64,000 nucleotides of DNA from Chrysogorgia sp. JL179-B06 (GCA_035772405.1 JAYKKM010000339.1:932001-996000); one strand, 5' to 3'. Counted from the first letter of the stretch, positions 22,611 to 30,856 are shown. Numbers and translations: made by a program. Notes: generated by a model from the sequence alone, not told the origin.

Positions 22611-24807
22611 ATTTTATCTGTCGTATAAGACTTCGTTTGTATCTTGATAAATTTCTAGAAATGTTAGCAAAGTTTACTCAACAAGAAATGCTGGAAGGAA
22701 GATCGTACCGATGTGAAAAATGCAGCTGTAAGTAAACAAAAAAGACAACAAGGTCCCTCGCAACATTTTCCAAATAAAAAACATTTTGTTTATTTTCTCT
22801 CAGCCTCGTCACCAGATTCTCTTCAGTTTGCCCAAAAGCAACTTCAAATAGCCGAGTTACCAGAGGTAAGCGCTTCAAAGATTTCTAAATTTACTTGAAA
22901 AATCAACTTAATTTTAAAAACAAGGGATGAATATTGGAGATTAGATGATGTAGTTCGTGCATGTGAACGGCTGACGTTTCATCCCGAATTTAAAACATAA
23001 TCCTAACCCCAAACCTAACCTTAATCCTAACCCTAACTCTTACGATAATGCTTTCTTTTAGAAATAACAGCTAATTTTAATTTCGAATTTTACTACCGAT
23101 AGTCTATGTGACTACTTCGTGTACCAGACACAGAATATTACACTGAAATATTTAGTTTAAAAGTAGGGTTAGTATTCCTTTATTTAAGGGTTAGGACTAG
23201 AGTTTTTATTTGGGTTATGGTTAGGATTTTTGTTCTTGTAAAGCTTCTGAATCCCGAGATAATAACCTTGATGTGTCTATACGTAGTCTGTGTCCATTGT
23301 GTGTGTGGTACACGAAGAAGATGCCGAAACTTGACCTGCCTTTGGCTCACTCAATTTGACTTTTCATCTGTTTGAGTACTAAAAATGTTTTCTTTTTTCT
23401 TCAGATACTCAGATTACACTTAAAGAGGTTTCGGTAAGCCTGGCTACATAATTTCTCATCTAATTTTGTGGGAACACCAAATGAAGTATTTATTACTAAA
23501 GCTTTCCATCTCTAAAACTGCAAGGCTGTCGTCTGCGGGGTTATAATTTCATGTTGCGATGTTCCAAATATATTAGCATATATTAGCAACAGAACGACAG
23601 ATATGTTATGTATATTACCTCGTTTAAATGTTTAATGTTTTTCTTTGGGTCTTTAGGTGGTACTGTCAAACAAGAGAAAAAATAATTTCACATGTTAAGT
23701 TTGATATGGAATTGGATATGAAACCATATAGTCATAATATTTACTTGGAATCTTGTGCAGACAAGGATTATCTATATCATCTCTCTGGTGTCATAATACA
23801 TCTAGGGATAGGGTAGGACACCTATGTACTTAACTCTCTCAATGTACACCAGAAGGGTTACAGGTTGTAACCACGTATATGTAACCTTCACTCGTCGTCT
23901 TAGTCCATGTAGCTCAATAGTTAGAGCATCTCACTAGTCATCAGAAGGTTACAGGTTGTACACATATGTAACCTTCACTCATCATCTTAGTTCATGTAGA
24001 TCAATAGTTAGAGCATCTTACTAGTCATCAGAAGGTTACAGGTTGTACACATATGTAACCTTCACTCATCATCTTAAGTCCATGTAGCTCAATAGTTAGA
24101 GCATCTCACTAGTCATCAGAAGGTTACAGGTTGTACACATATGTAACCTTCACTCATCATCTTAGTTCATGTAGCTCAATAGTTAGAACATCTCATTGGT
24201 CATCAGAAGGTTACAGGTTGTACACATATGTAACCTTCACTCATCATCTTAGTTCATGTAGCTCAATAGTTAGAGCATCTCACTAGTCATCAGAAGGTTA
24301 CAGGTTGTACACATATGTAACCTTCACTCATCATCTTAGTTCATGTAGCTCAATAGTTAGAGCATCTCACTAGTCATCAGAAGGTTACAGGTTGTACACA
24401 TATGTAACCTTCACTCATCATCTTAGTTCATGTAGCTCAATAGTTAGAGCATCTCACTAGTCATCAGAAGGTTATAGGTTGTACACATATGTAACCTTCA
24501 CTCTTTTCTTTTGTAGATTTGACTCTGGCCATTACGTAGCATACTGTTGGAACGAACAGGCAGGTTAGCATATTATCAATCTTGGATTTCAATGAGTTAA
24601 TCGACGAACGTTAGAACCGAAAGATATTTCTTCCTTTTCTATATTCTTGCAGACAGTTGGGTTTATTATAACGATGCCCGTGTCTCCTTGTGCTCTGAAG
24701 AGGACGTACAGAAGTCTCAAGCTTATATTTTGCTCTACACACGAAGCAATGGACGAACTGCTCACTGTAATCTCTCCAACAACTTCACTTTACCAAAAAC
24801 TCCGTGA
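5386..24807 (+). CDS. USP44/USP49-like: USP44/USP49-type ubiquitin carboxyl-terminal hydrolase, 19 exons
   Basis: Exons: 5386-5493, 6728-6762, 6945-6987, 7500-7540, 7645-7815, 14054-14170, 14724-14865, 15723-15889, 16243-16297, 17298-17392, 18007-18136, 18831-18907, 18984-19060, 22659-22727, 22804-22865, 23405-23433, 23657-23812, 24517-24563, 24653-24807. The sum is 1776 nt, exactly 592 codons, with consistent phases. Domains: ZnF-UBP (residues 4-83), basic linker with PPKKRRKV (140-147), Cys box (Cys162 in GNTCYMN), CxxC pairs 371/374 and 438/441 (structural zinc of the USP fold), His530 in [12 protein letters not shown], Asn547/Asp548. Family role: removes ubiquitin, notably from histone H2B and, for USP44, in the spindle checkpoint; nuclear. 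[23 protein letters not shown] and [11 protein letters not shown] favour USP44/49 over USP3. At 591 residues it is shorter than vertebrate USP44 (about 710), chiefly in linkers. A cassette exon hidden in intron 5 cannot be excluded. Confidence 0.93.
5494..6727 (+). other. USP intron 1
   Basis: 1.2 kb without a recognised gene. A possible small TIR element lies at 6243-6531: AGGTGCCGTCAA at about 6242 and its complement ending near 6531. Frames of 110 (minus) and 136 (plus) codons show no domain I know. Confidence 0.5.
7014..7317. repeat. (GGAA)n tetranucleotide array, USP intron 3
   Basis: About 300 bp of GGAA/GGAAA/GGGA units with two GGAACGAACGAA interruptions (about 7166 and 7290). Purine-only strand. 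The Lys/Glu/Gly/Arg frame over it is not a gene. Confidence 0.97.
8146..8788 (+). pseudogene. Broken Cys-rich fragment resembling the N-terminus of ZNF862/hAT-type proteins
   Basis: Three successive plus frames in USP intron 5. The first (to 8409) has [18 protein letters not shown], spaced Cys pairs. The last (8573-8788) has [25 protein letters not shown] and [11 protein letters not shown], then a stop. That W-L-x-Y-D-x-D-G ... C-x-x-C ... RIKxxKxF pattern recalls the TTF/BED-like finger of ZNF862-like, hAT-derived proteins. Frame changes at 8409 and 8573 and the early stop mark it as decayed. The family call is from memory of the motif only. Confidence 0.45.
9180..9520 (+). pseudogene. Degenerate LINE reverse-transcriptase C-terminal fragment
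   Basis: Translated across frameshifts and stops it reads [15 protein letters not shown], then [17 protein letters not shown] and [10 protein letters not shown]. These match, in order, the conserved tail of non-LTR retrotransposon ORF2 (LYGSE.WA, RLRWFGHV, GRPRKTW). It lies in USP intron 5. Positions 9521-10210 show nothing else. Confidence 0.75.
10211..10430. repeat. 10-bp minisatellite (TATCCCTCAG)n
   Basis: About 20 units of TATCCCTCAG mixed with TATCCCTCATA/AATATCCCTCA variants, in USP intron 5 directly before the larger array. 10431-10650 is plain sequence. Confidence 0.95.
10650..13870. repeat. 3.2-kb satellite, 20-bp unit (GCGCTAAGTTTGGAGACATT)n
   Basis: About 160 tandem units in USP intron 5. 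Variants alternate at fixed positions (TTGG/TTAG/TTATG/TTTTG; GACATT/GACTTT; GCG/ACG/GTG) and recur in blocks. A series from about 11240 reappears from about 11900, so a roughly 660-bp higher-order unit was duplicated. Near the 3' end a longer composite unit with TTATGTGACTTTACGC recurs from 13327. Confidence 0.97.
14054..14170 (+). CDS. USP exon 6: NLS-like motif and catalytic Cys box
   Basis: The acceptor is cttactaacag|A and the donor is CTAAG|gtgaga. It starts in the phase left by exon 5 (AA|A). It reads [38 protein letters not shown]. Cys162 is the nucleophile. An alternative acceptor at 14069-14070 is less likely because its phase does not match exon 5. Confidence 0.95.
14300..14632. 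repeat. (ATGGT)n pentanucleotide array, USP intron 6
   Basis: Three runs of TATGG repeats separated by ATTGGTAATGGTATTTGGTACTG-type segments. Looser TGGTAATGG copies begin near 14180. Tyr/His/Thr/Ile/Pro frames are repeat artefacts. Confidence 0.97.
14724..16297 (+). CDS. USP exons 7-9
   Basis: Exon 7 (14724-14865) reads [20 protein letters not shown]. Exon 8 (15723-15889) is an acidic, poorly conserved insert and uses donor GT|gtaaga rather than the GT two bases upstream, the only choice that keeps phase. Exon 9 (16243-16297, 55 nt) reads [18 protein letters not shown], a signature of USP44/49. Confidence 0.88.
15183..15600. repeat. 20-bp minisatellite (AGGAGGATACTAGGGGTTAA)n, USP intron 7
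   Basis: About 21 units alternating GGATAC and GGACAC, with TAGGGGTTA in each. Unrelated in sequence to the array at 10650-13870 but with the same 20-bp period. Confidence 0.95.
16010..16055. repeat. (CTATAT)n microsatellite, USP intron 8
   Basis: Short run of CTATAT/TATATC in the intron between exons 8 and 9. Confidence 0.9.
16695..16797. repeat. Perfect-geometry hairpin, ~50-bp arms, USP intron 9
   Basis: The left arm GTTTAATAAACTCGCAGCAC... to CACTCGGGGC is complementary to GCCCTCGTGTTTTATATCTG... to TTTATTAAAC with a 3-base loop (TAC). It directly abuts the 25-bp satellite, so it may be the relic of a foldback element. Confidence 0.85.
16870..17222. repeat. 25-bp minisatellite (CACGCACATGTTCGGACGTACATGA)n
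   Basis: About 14 units with CpG-rich core TTCGGACGTACAT. The last three units carry ATAGCACGC and GTGCGG variants. Because 25 is not a multiple of 3, all frames cycle and stay open; the Cys-His-Val-Arg frames are not genes. Confidence 0.96.
17298..19060 (+). CDS. USP exons 10-13: fingers and palm of the catalytic domain
   Basis: Exon 10 (17298-17392) reads [20 protein letters not shown], then QHDAQEFL, the conserved QDAQEF box. Exon 11 (18007-18136) continues [15 protein letters not shown] to FEGKLVSE. Exon 12 (18831-18907) has [20 protein letters not shown], where CHNC is the first half of the structural zinc site. Exon 13 (18984-19060) is a basic loop, [15 protein letters not shown]. Confidence 0.92.
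17523..17962. repeat. (TGTGTGATGTCA)n minisatellite, USP intron 10
   Basis: Units of 14 and 16 bp (TGTCATGTGTGTGA and TGTCATATGTGTGTGA) alternate for 440 bp and end 45 bp before exon 11. Confidence 0.95.
18150..18680. repeat. 22-bp minisatellite (GGCACACACTCCACCCTCAAAA)n, USP intron 11
   Basis: Begins as looser GGCACGTACTCCACCCCC units right after exon 11 and becomes a regular 22-bp array from about 18320 to 18600. Pyrimidine-rich on the transcribed sense strand. Confidence 0.95.
19181..19554 (+). pseudogene. LINE ORF2 (reverse transcriptase) C-terminal tail, copy 1, frameshifted
   Basis: Truncated 5' at [20 protein letters not shown] and continuing to [10 protein letters not shown]. This is the region after the polymerase domain in CR1/L2/Jockey-like non-LTR retrotransposons. 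A one-base indel in the T-run near 19550 ends the frame at NIF. A 3' UTR follows to about 19696. Confidence 0.85.
20461..20861 (+). pseudogene. LINE ORF2 C-terminal tail, copy 2
   Basis: Same truncation point as copy 1. The frame reaches the natural end LIHCHKF at 20861. The 3' UTR to about 20975 ends with ACCGTTATTAAATAA followed by CT repeats. Only a few substitutions separate it from copies 1 and 3. Confidence 0.85.
21740..22140 (+). pseudogene. LINE ORF2 C-terminal tail, copy 3
   Basis: Nearly identical to copy 2, ending [10 protein letters not shown]. By chance its frame is open through the upstream satellite, giving a 387-codon frame from 20977 that should not be read as a gene. Confidence 0.85.
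22659..23812 (+). CDS. USP exons 14-17
   Basis: Exon 14 (22659-22727) uses acceptor aatttctag; the earlier AG at 22628 gives a stop in phase. It reads [20 protein letters not shown], with KC completing the second CxxC. Exon 15 (22804-22865) reads [12 protein letters not shown]. Exon 16 (23405-23433) is a 29-nt microexon, [10 protein letters not shown]. Exon 17 (23657-23812) reads [20 protein letters not shown] to [11 protein letters not shown], the strand before the His box. Confidence 0.9.
22998..23036. repeat. Short degenerate CCTAAC-type run
   Basis: TCCTAACCCCAAACCTAACC-like sequence in USP intron 15. Too short and irregular to be telomeric. Confidence 0.6.
23111..23321 (+). mobile_element. 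MITE family M1, intact copy (USP intron 15)
   Basis: About 211 bp with inverted ends CTACTTCGTGTACCAGACACAG and CTGTGTCC...GGTACACGAAG. The interior has AAAAGTAGGGTTAGTATTCC. Other copies: 30857-31068 (minus) and 35599-36231 (plus, split). Confidence 0.8.
23880..24505 (+). repeat. 87-bp tandem array of tRNA-like units, 7 copies, USP intron 17
   Basis: Each unit carries TGTAGCTCAATAGTTAGAGC (like a tRNA D-arm/A box), CATCAGAAGGTTACAGGTTG and TACACATATGTAACCTTCAC. The first D-arm starts at 23909, the next at 23996 and the last near 24433. The T-loop TTCGATTCC seen in dispersed relatives (26390-26462) is lost, so a pol III B box is absent. The array fills most of the intron and ends 12 bp before exon 18. 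Confidence 0.92.
24517..24807 (+). CDS. USP exons 18-19: catalytic His and Asp, stop codon
   Basis: Exon 18 (24517-24563) reads [15 protein letters not shown] with His530. Exon 19 (24653-24807) reads [20 protein letters not shown], then [14 protein letters not shown], the classic USP end. Asn547/Asp548 supply the third catalytic position. The last ~17 residues are unconserved; stop TGA at 24805-24807. Confidence 0.93.
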
Positions 24808-24816
24808 ATTGTGGGG

Positions 24817-25355
24817 GAAATATTTTCATATTACATTATTTTTATAGTATCAGTATTTTTATAGAATTTGTAATGTATATGGCAAAGTTATTAAAATGAA
24901 ATAAGTCCTGCGAGAGGCTTCGCTCTACTTCGTCGAAGATCAATGTCTTCCTTTGAGAGTCGGGGCGATGTATAAACATGTAATATATGATGTTTGACTG
25001 ATTCCGTTTAACGTGGGCAAGGCGTGTTGGCGCACGTTTTAATTGACTCAGAGTATTTCAAAGCCAAAGGGTTGATGGTATTTAATCCGCCAACTTCCGA
25101 TCTATTGTTCTTGTCATCGAGTAGTATGTGATCGTGTTACAACGACGTCGTAGAGTGAAGTTGATTGCTTGGTCGTAATTCTTGGTTTCTCGTTTATAAG
25201 GCGCTAGGGTTACCCGATTTTTTGTTGCTATTGATAATTCTTTGTTGCTATTGAAAATGTTATAGCAAGTTAAACTCGTTCAGCTCGTTAAAAGCCTTTT
25301 GTTTTCTTTCTCGGACAGAAATATTTTCATATTACATTATTTTTATAGTATCAGT
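24817..25355. mobile_element. Dispersed repeat R1, copy 1, flanked by a 38-bp direct duplication
   Basis: The 38 bases at 24817-24854 recur exactly at 25318-25355. Between them is a ~460-bp repeat starting TTTGTAATGTATATGGCAAA and containing CCTGCGAGAGGCTTCGCTCT and GGCAAGGCGTGTTGGCGCAC. It starts 10 bp after the USP stop, so it occupies the 3' UTR. Copies 2 and 3 lie at about 32110-32700 and 33165-33690. Confidence 0.85.
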
Positions 25356-26389
25356 TGAAATTGTCAATTACGATTTGCCAATTAAATGCCAATTAGAATA
25401 TCCATATAACTGTTGCGAAAGCTATACATTTTCTTAAAGCCCAATAAACCGGCTGTTACCAATACTTTTAAATTTCCCGAACAAAACACATTATGTTAAG
25501 ATAAATTAGCATTAATTATCATAAATCAGGTTGAAAAACTTTAATTTTTCTAGAAAAGCCCATAAAATTCCAAATGCCACCAATCGCAGAGTTTTTTATG
25601 AAATCAAATCAAACTTGGAGTGTGAGTGGATCTCGTGTACCTGGCACTTGTCGAGCTTCAAATTTTAATCTTGCGTTACCGTGTGCCGTGGTTTTCAATT
25701 GACGACTTCATCAGTCGTACACGAGCTTGTTGCCTCGACTTTGTAGCAACACCGAAATTTGCTGCGTGACAGGTTTTCGACGTAGATAATAAAACATGCA
25801 CCAACAATCCTCAAGTTTGCGTCATAATAAATGGTAAAAAAGTTGGCCGTTTACTTCATGGGGGCTTAACTCTTAAGTTTCATGCCTTCGCACCGAAGGA
25901 TCGTGACAGATTGAATTAAGACTTTTAATTAAACCAATCAAGCCCCCCCGTAAAACGGCCGGCAACTTGCCAAAGTTCTCTGCATGAATTGCATGATTGA
26001 GTCTCCAGGCTATAGCTGGGTAAGGACACATTAAAATACCTTATACGATTTTCAGGTAGACCACCAAGGCCCGTTCACACGGAGGAGAATTGTAGCGTTC
26101 CGTACACGTCCGTTCCAAAACGTAGCAGGTCAGATGCTCTCTAACCATTGAGCTACAGAGACTCAGATGGAGAGCGAAGGTTACAATGATGTACTTGTGG
26201 AACCTAACCTGATATGATATGAACAGTTTATTTAAGCAGGTAGCCCAGTCAGCAACAAAGGCTGGTATCCTTAGGTGCCCTGCATACGACTAGAAGCTCT
26301 AACCATTGAGCTACAGAGACTCAGATGAAGAGCGAAGGTTACAATGATATACTTGTTGTTAATCAATGTAACCTTCGTTCTCCATCTGA
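25356..26389. other. Intergenic sequence with a dispersed repeat
   Basis: No gene seen. About 25365-25625 is repeated in reverse orientation at about 40795-41035 (shared GCCACCAATCGCAGAGTTTT and CCAATAAACCGGC blocks). Two minus-strand partial tRNA-like D-arms occur near 26110-26180 and 26290-26345. Confidence 0.6.
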
Positions 26390-26462
26390 GTCTCGGTAGC
26401 TCAATGGTTAGAGCATCTCACCGGCAATCAGAAGGTTACAGGTTCGATTCCTGTCCGGGACT
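26390..26462 (+). repeat. tRNA-like cloverleaf (tRNA-derived repeat, anticodon position GGC)
   Basis: GTCTCGG pairs with CCGGGAC over 7 bp, the D-stem is GCTC/GAGC, the T-arm is ACAGG-TTCGATT-CCTGT, and the anticodon stem TCTCA/TCAGA has one mismatch. The loop CCGGCAA lacks the usual T33. Relatives at 27481-27560 (minus), 31082-31157, 58832-58905 and the 87-bp arrays show this is a repeat family rather than a working tRNA gene. Confidence 0.65.
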
Positions 26463-27013
26463 CAGAATCATTTTTCTGAGGATATAAGCTTGACGATCAT
26501 CTATTGTCTTAAAATATTGTCACGTGTTTGTCTGAGAATGTCTGAAACCTTCTAGTCCTACGACCTTCTGGTTACTGTTCAAGGTTACTCGTTCTAGGAA
26601 TTCGAGAATGATAATTATTAAGAGATATGGCTCGACGTCCTTGGGATTGGTATAATCCTGAAATGACCCGCCACTTCAAGTCCCAACGTTCGGGGACACA
26701 CCGCTGTGAAAGACTCCAACCAAGGTCGTGTTCAAGGAATGCTTTAGGGAGTTTAGGAAGTAAGCCAACGCAAAGACAATTACGTCACCTACAGACAATT
26801 TTTGATATTTTGTAGGTGGCAAGACATCAAGAATTGTCTGTAGGTTTTTAGCCAAACAAAATCGAGATTGTATGAGTGCCGTTTTTTCGAGTGTCACCTC
26901 GCCTTTCCCCGTGTGTCCCCACGGTTCTCCTGAGAAATTGGTCATCACACATTGATCGAAAACATATTGGGAGAAAAATTATTTATTATTGTTCAGTGCG
27001 TTTTTTTCTTGTC

Positions 27014-27390
27014 TAATCTCTTAAGATTAAGAGCTTAATAATATTTTCTTGACACTCTTCACTACAGCAACAGGTGGGCTGGTATGTATGATTCTTATAA
27101 TTATCCTTAGAATTGAGGGTTAAAGCCGGGTCTCCGCCAGCTCATAGTCATGTGTGGTAACCACTAACCCACAACAGTTTTAGTGAGTGTATAAAGGAAA
27201 GAAAGTATGTTTTTCAATTGGTGCTTTGTCTGTACAGGAAAGTTGATTTCCAAGTAATCTCTCAAATTCCCCGAAACTTTAACACTCAATTGTAAGGATA
27301 ATTATAGAATCATGCACCAGCCCCCTGTTGCTGTAACTAAAGGAGTGTCAATGAAATCGTATTAAGCTATTAATCTTAAGAGATTGTGTT
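27014..27390. mobile_element. Foldback element with a SINE fragment in its loop
   Basis: AATCTCTTAAGATTAAGAGC... to GCAACAGGTGGGCTGG (27014-27085) is inverted at 27318-27385. The loop contains a minus-strand SINE S1 head (about 27110-27178, CCAGCTCATAGTCATGTGTG). Confidence 0.75.
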
Positions 27391-27700
27391 AATATACACA
27401 CTGCTGTGTAGTGAATGTGGGAGAGCTTGGAGTAGACAGACGATACATGGACGATCGTCATGCAAGCTCGTATCCTCAGAAAAATGATTTGAGTCCCAGA
27501 CAGGAATCGAACCTGTACACTGATTGTTCGTGAGACGCTCTAACCATTGAGCCACCGAGACTCAGATGGAGAGCGAAGGTTACAATGATGTACTGGTTCG
27601 ATTAATATATATACTACTCAGGATACGAGCTTGAAGATCGTCCATGTATCGTCTGTCTACTCCAAGCTCTCCCACATTCACTACAGCAGTGTGTATATTA
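27385..27700. mobile_element. Foldback element around a tRNA-like unit
   Basis: The left arm (TGTTAATATACACACTGCTG... ATACATGGACGATCGT, 27385-27470) is inverted at about 27612-27700. The loop holds a complete minus-strand tRNA-like sequence (27481-27560). The right arm recurs at 58676-58745. Confidence 0.75.
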
Positions 27701-27814
27701 ACACATCCAAACATTACCGATATATAGTGACTACCGCATAGGCAGTACATATATAAATCGAACCAGCACATCATTGTAACCCAACCAAATTAAGATCAGA
27801 AATTTAACCGTTCC

Positions 27815-28227
27815 AACCACTTGTGGGTAAAGAAAATCTTTTACCCAACCCAAGAGGAAAAAAGTTACATAAAGTCCAATTCCCAGGATATCGTCGATAC
27901 AAGTTTTAATAAGAAACCCAAATAGATATAGAGACAGATCCTATTGTAACTTTCAGATTATTATCACCCTATTATACAGAGCAGGAATCCAAGGAAAACA
28001 AGGAGAGGAATACAATAACAACTCAGCTAATGTGCAATGATGACTAAAGAAAACTGATGATGAGATTCCAATTTTAAATGATGAACTCTTAATTTTTTTA
28101 TGTCAATAGTCATGAAAATCTTGCTACCCAACCCTTCAGAGAACTGATTTTTTTACCCAACTATTTAGGTCTTAGAATTTTCAATTACCCAATCATTTTC
28201 TCTTCGGCCCCCACCACGGCCATAAAT
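27815..28227. mobile_element. Repeat R2, copy 1 (left end missing)
   Basis: About 410 bp closely matching 51450-51878, including ATATCGTCGATACAAGTTTT and ending CGGCCCCCACCACGGCCATA. The complete copy at 51429-51878 shows the terminal inverted repeats. Confidence 0.75.
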
Positions 28228-28539
28228 AACGACCGAGCCATTGAGAATTATACTTGCCCAGACATGTTGGGTGAACTATGGTGACATAAACAAAAGGTCT
28301 TGGATCTTAACTAATGCCTTGCATTATTTACATTCCAAAGCGCAGATGAAACGGGAATAATTGGATAATTTAATTGTTTTTAATCATGCTTCTCTTGCTA
28401 TACAAACATATTAATCTAAACCATAACTTCTTTGACAACAAATCAATATTTTTATGTCTGCTACGAAACTACGTGTGACTTATCAGAGTGACTACTTTAA
28501 AAAAGTAGAGTGCTGCGTAGACAGTGTTTTGGATATATA

Positions 28540-28690
28540 GCAAAGTGAAAAGGTGGTAAACTGCCAAGATTTTTAGGAACGAAATACTAACGATTCGAGC
28601 AGAGAATCAGAGTAGTAGTAAGGGCTCCGCTCGAAACGTCAGTATTTCGTTACTATAAATCTTGGCAGTTTACCACCTTTTCACTTTGCC
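28540..28690. mobile_element. Foldback MITE family M2
   Basis: Arms GCAAAGTGAAAAGGTGGTAA... CTGCCAAGATT and complement, about 55 bp each, around a short loop with GGGCTCCGCTCGAAACGTCA. A half copy lies at about 35438-35520. Confidence 0.85.
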
Positions 28691-28783
28691 ATAGGCTTCG
28701 CGATGTGTCGCATGTTTTCATGCAAGTTCGAAGATCATATTGTCACAGGATAATAGAGCATTATTATAATAGTCTAATAGTGA

Positions 28784-29220
28784 CTACTTAAATTTTTCAA
28801 AGTTTAAATGATCTAGCCTTAAGTGTTCAGGGAGAGAATTCCAAGTCCTAGTTGTTCGAATAAGAAATGAGCGATTGAAAGTAGTTGTTTTACATGATTT
28901 ACGTTGACGGAATGAGATTGGATTGACATTTGCGGAGGATCTAGTAAGCCTTAAGGGAACAAGACGTTCGGGTAGGATATCGCTTGATATAGGTACAATG
29001 CCATTGATGGCCTTAAAGAAGAACAGTAAGTCAAGATACTCGTGCCAGTAGGAAAGTGGTTGTAGTTTTGTAGAAACGAGTCTGTCTCTGTATAGGACTC
29101 CCCGCACACAAACAGCAGCCCCATTGGGCCAAGACAAATTCCGACGCTCCAAATACACCAACTACAATCCTGGTTATATGAAGGAATCGAATTTGGATCC
29201 ATAATGGACTTGCTTTCCAA
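28784..29220 (-). pseudogene. LINE ORF2 C-terminal tail (second LINE family)
   Basis: The minus frame reads RLVSTKLQPLSYWHEYLDLL, FFKAINGIVP, then FNRSFLIRTTRTWNSLPEHL near the end. This is the same region of non-LTR reverse transcriptases as at 19181 but a clearly different family. It lacks the polymerase core, so it is a 5'-truncated copy. Confidence 0.8.
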
Positions 29221-29479
29221 GTTTGCTCATTCCAAACGCACTTTAGACCCATTATCCTGTTTTTCCTTGATACATAAATAAACATTGACCTTATTAGATT
29301 ACACGCAGCACTCCAAGAAATTATAACCAGCTTACATGCAGGAAGAGGATATCTCGACGACTGCCCACGACATATTTCGCCTCTACAACAGAAAAGACTT
29401 TGGCAGAGAGACACCAAAAAAGGAGAAATGGCTATTTGTGTAATACACGAAGATTAATACAGCTTGGTATTACACGATG

Positions 29480-29715
29480 AATGTATTAAAGTTTGTATCT
29501 CACGTTTGGGGATCGGATGTGATGTCACAAGAGGCATTTTCGTGGCAAGTAACAAAAGAAAACTGGTTTGGAATGCCTCTTGTAACATCACATCCGATAT
29601 CTTTAACAGCGAAAAACTCCATGAAGATGAAATTTTCGGCTGACATTATATATTATGATTTTGCTCAGGAAGATCCAAATATTACGAATATGTAAAATCC
29701 CCAAACGTGAGCTAG
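29480..29715. mobile_element. Foldback element, ~100-bp arms
   Basis: CTCACGTTTGGGGAT at 29499 is inverted at 29698-29712. TCGGATGTGATGTCACAAGA and AGGCATT are inverted at about 29571-29600. The 72-codon frame across it is unlikely to be a gene. Confidence 0.7.
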
Positions 29716-30366
29716 GAAATTTAACACTGGTATATACCTAAACAGTAATGAATACTGTCTTCGATATCATGGCGTTACATACGAAAACTCGCCTCCAATT
29801 TACTATAAGAACGCCTGGTTGCATGAAATTCGCTGTGGCACACAACAATACACGACTTGTGAATTAGTATGAGGTCAAAGGGCATAAAATCCTTTTGTTA
29901 GTAGTGTTTACATTTGAGTTCAACATCTGCGCTAGCGTAATTCTATGTTTATAATGTTTCTATAGTTATATATATCGTGGAATGATCTAATTCTTTGTGT
30001 AATGATTAATGGTACTCATGCATGATATCTTGTAGAAAATCAGGATAGTTCTGAGTCCCTGAGAGCGATCGAACCCGCGCACCTGACCTTACTGAACTCC
30101 AGTGAGTGAAGTGCTGTAATTATTAAGTACTAGATGGCGTAGATTACCGATAACTCAAAATGGTCACTAGGAAATGAGCAACGGGGCGCACGCCCAGGCT
30201 CCAATCTCAGCCATATCTCTAAAATATGTCCAGTTGTTGCGACATCATTGTTCTTTGAACAGTTATTTAATTGAATACTCTAACAATGGTGTGAAACGGA
30301 GACAGTGTGTAGGAGGTCTAAGAATTCGCGAGTGAAGGCTCTTGAAGTTATTTCCGAAGAGCAGCT

Positions 30367-30575
30367 GTTACTTGTGGTCTAGTGTATAGTTACCACACAT
30401 GTCTATGAGCTGAAAGATCCTGGTTCAATCCTTTGTGAGCCACCACTCAGGGTCTTAAAATAATTGAGGAGAAATTAAGTACTGCCTTTGCAATAATAGC
30501 AGCAAAATGGTAAGACGTTCGGGTCTTCTCGGATAACAACCTTAAATCGCAGGCCCTCGAGTCAAGAGACTTTGG
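30367..30575 (+). mobile_element. SINE S1 copy
   Basis: Degenerate head (TGTGGTCTAGTGTATAGTTA) followed by the S1 body to CAGGCCCTCG. Tail missing. See 56436-56665 for the family description. 29716-30366 shows nothing else. Confidence 0.75.
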
Positions 30576-30856
30576 GAATAGGGGCAATTCCATAACATCG
30601 ATCTTGATAAAGAATTTAAAAAACTGGATCAGTTGTGTTTGTATTTTTAGAGATATAACTCATACTATGTTGTTTTCTTGTTTGACTCGGAAATATTGAC
30701 CAAATTGTTGCAATTAGTCTTTAAAAGCATAACATCACTTGCTAGATACTTGCGTCATTGTAAACACGGAACTCCAGTACGATGTTAATGAGAGTATATA
30801 TATATATATCAATCGAACCAGTACATCATTGTAACCTTCGCTCTCCATCTGGGCAT

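Noticed and set aside
19649..22735. Large open frames (up to 387 codons) over the 10-bp satellite
   Set aside because: A 10-bp unit gives a 10-codon cycle in every frame. Openness follows from the unit having no stop.
22998..23036. Interstitial telomere repeat
   Set aside because: Only a few irregular CCTAAC-like units, also seen as parts of MITE M1 copies.
23880..24505. Cluster of working tRNA genes
   Set aside because: The units lack acceptor-stem pairing and a B box, and repeat at an exact 87-bp period like a satellite.
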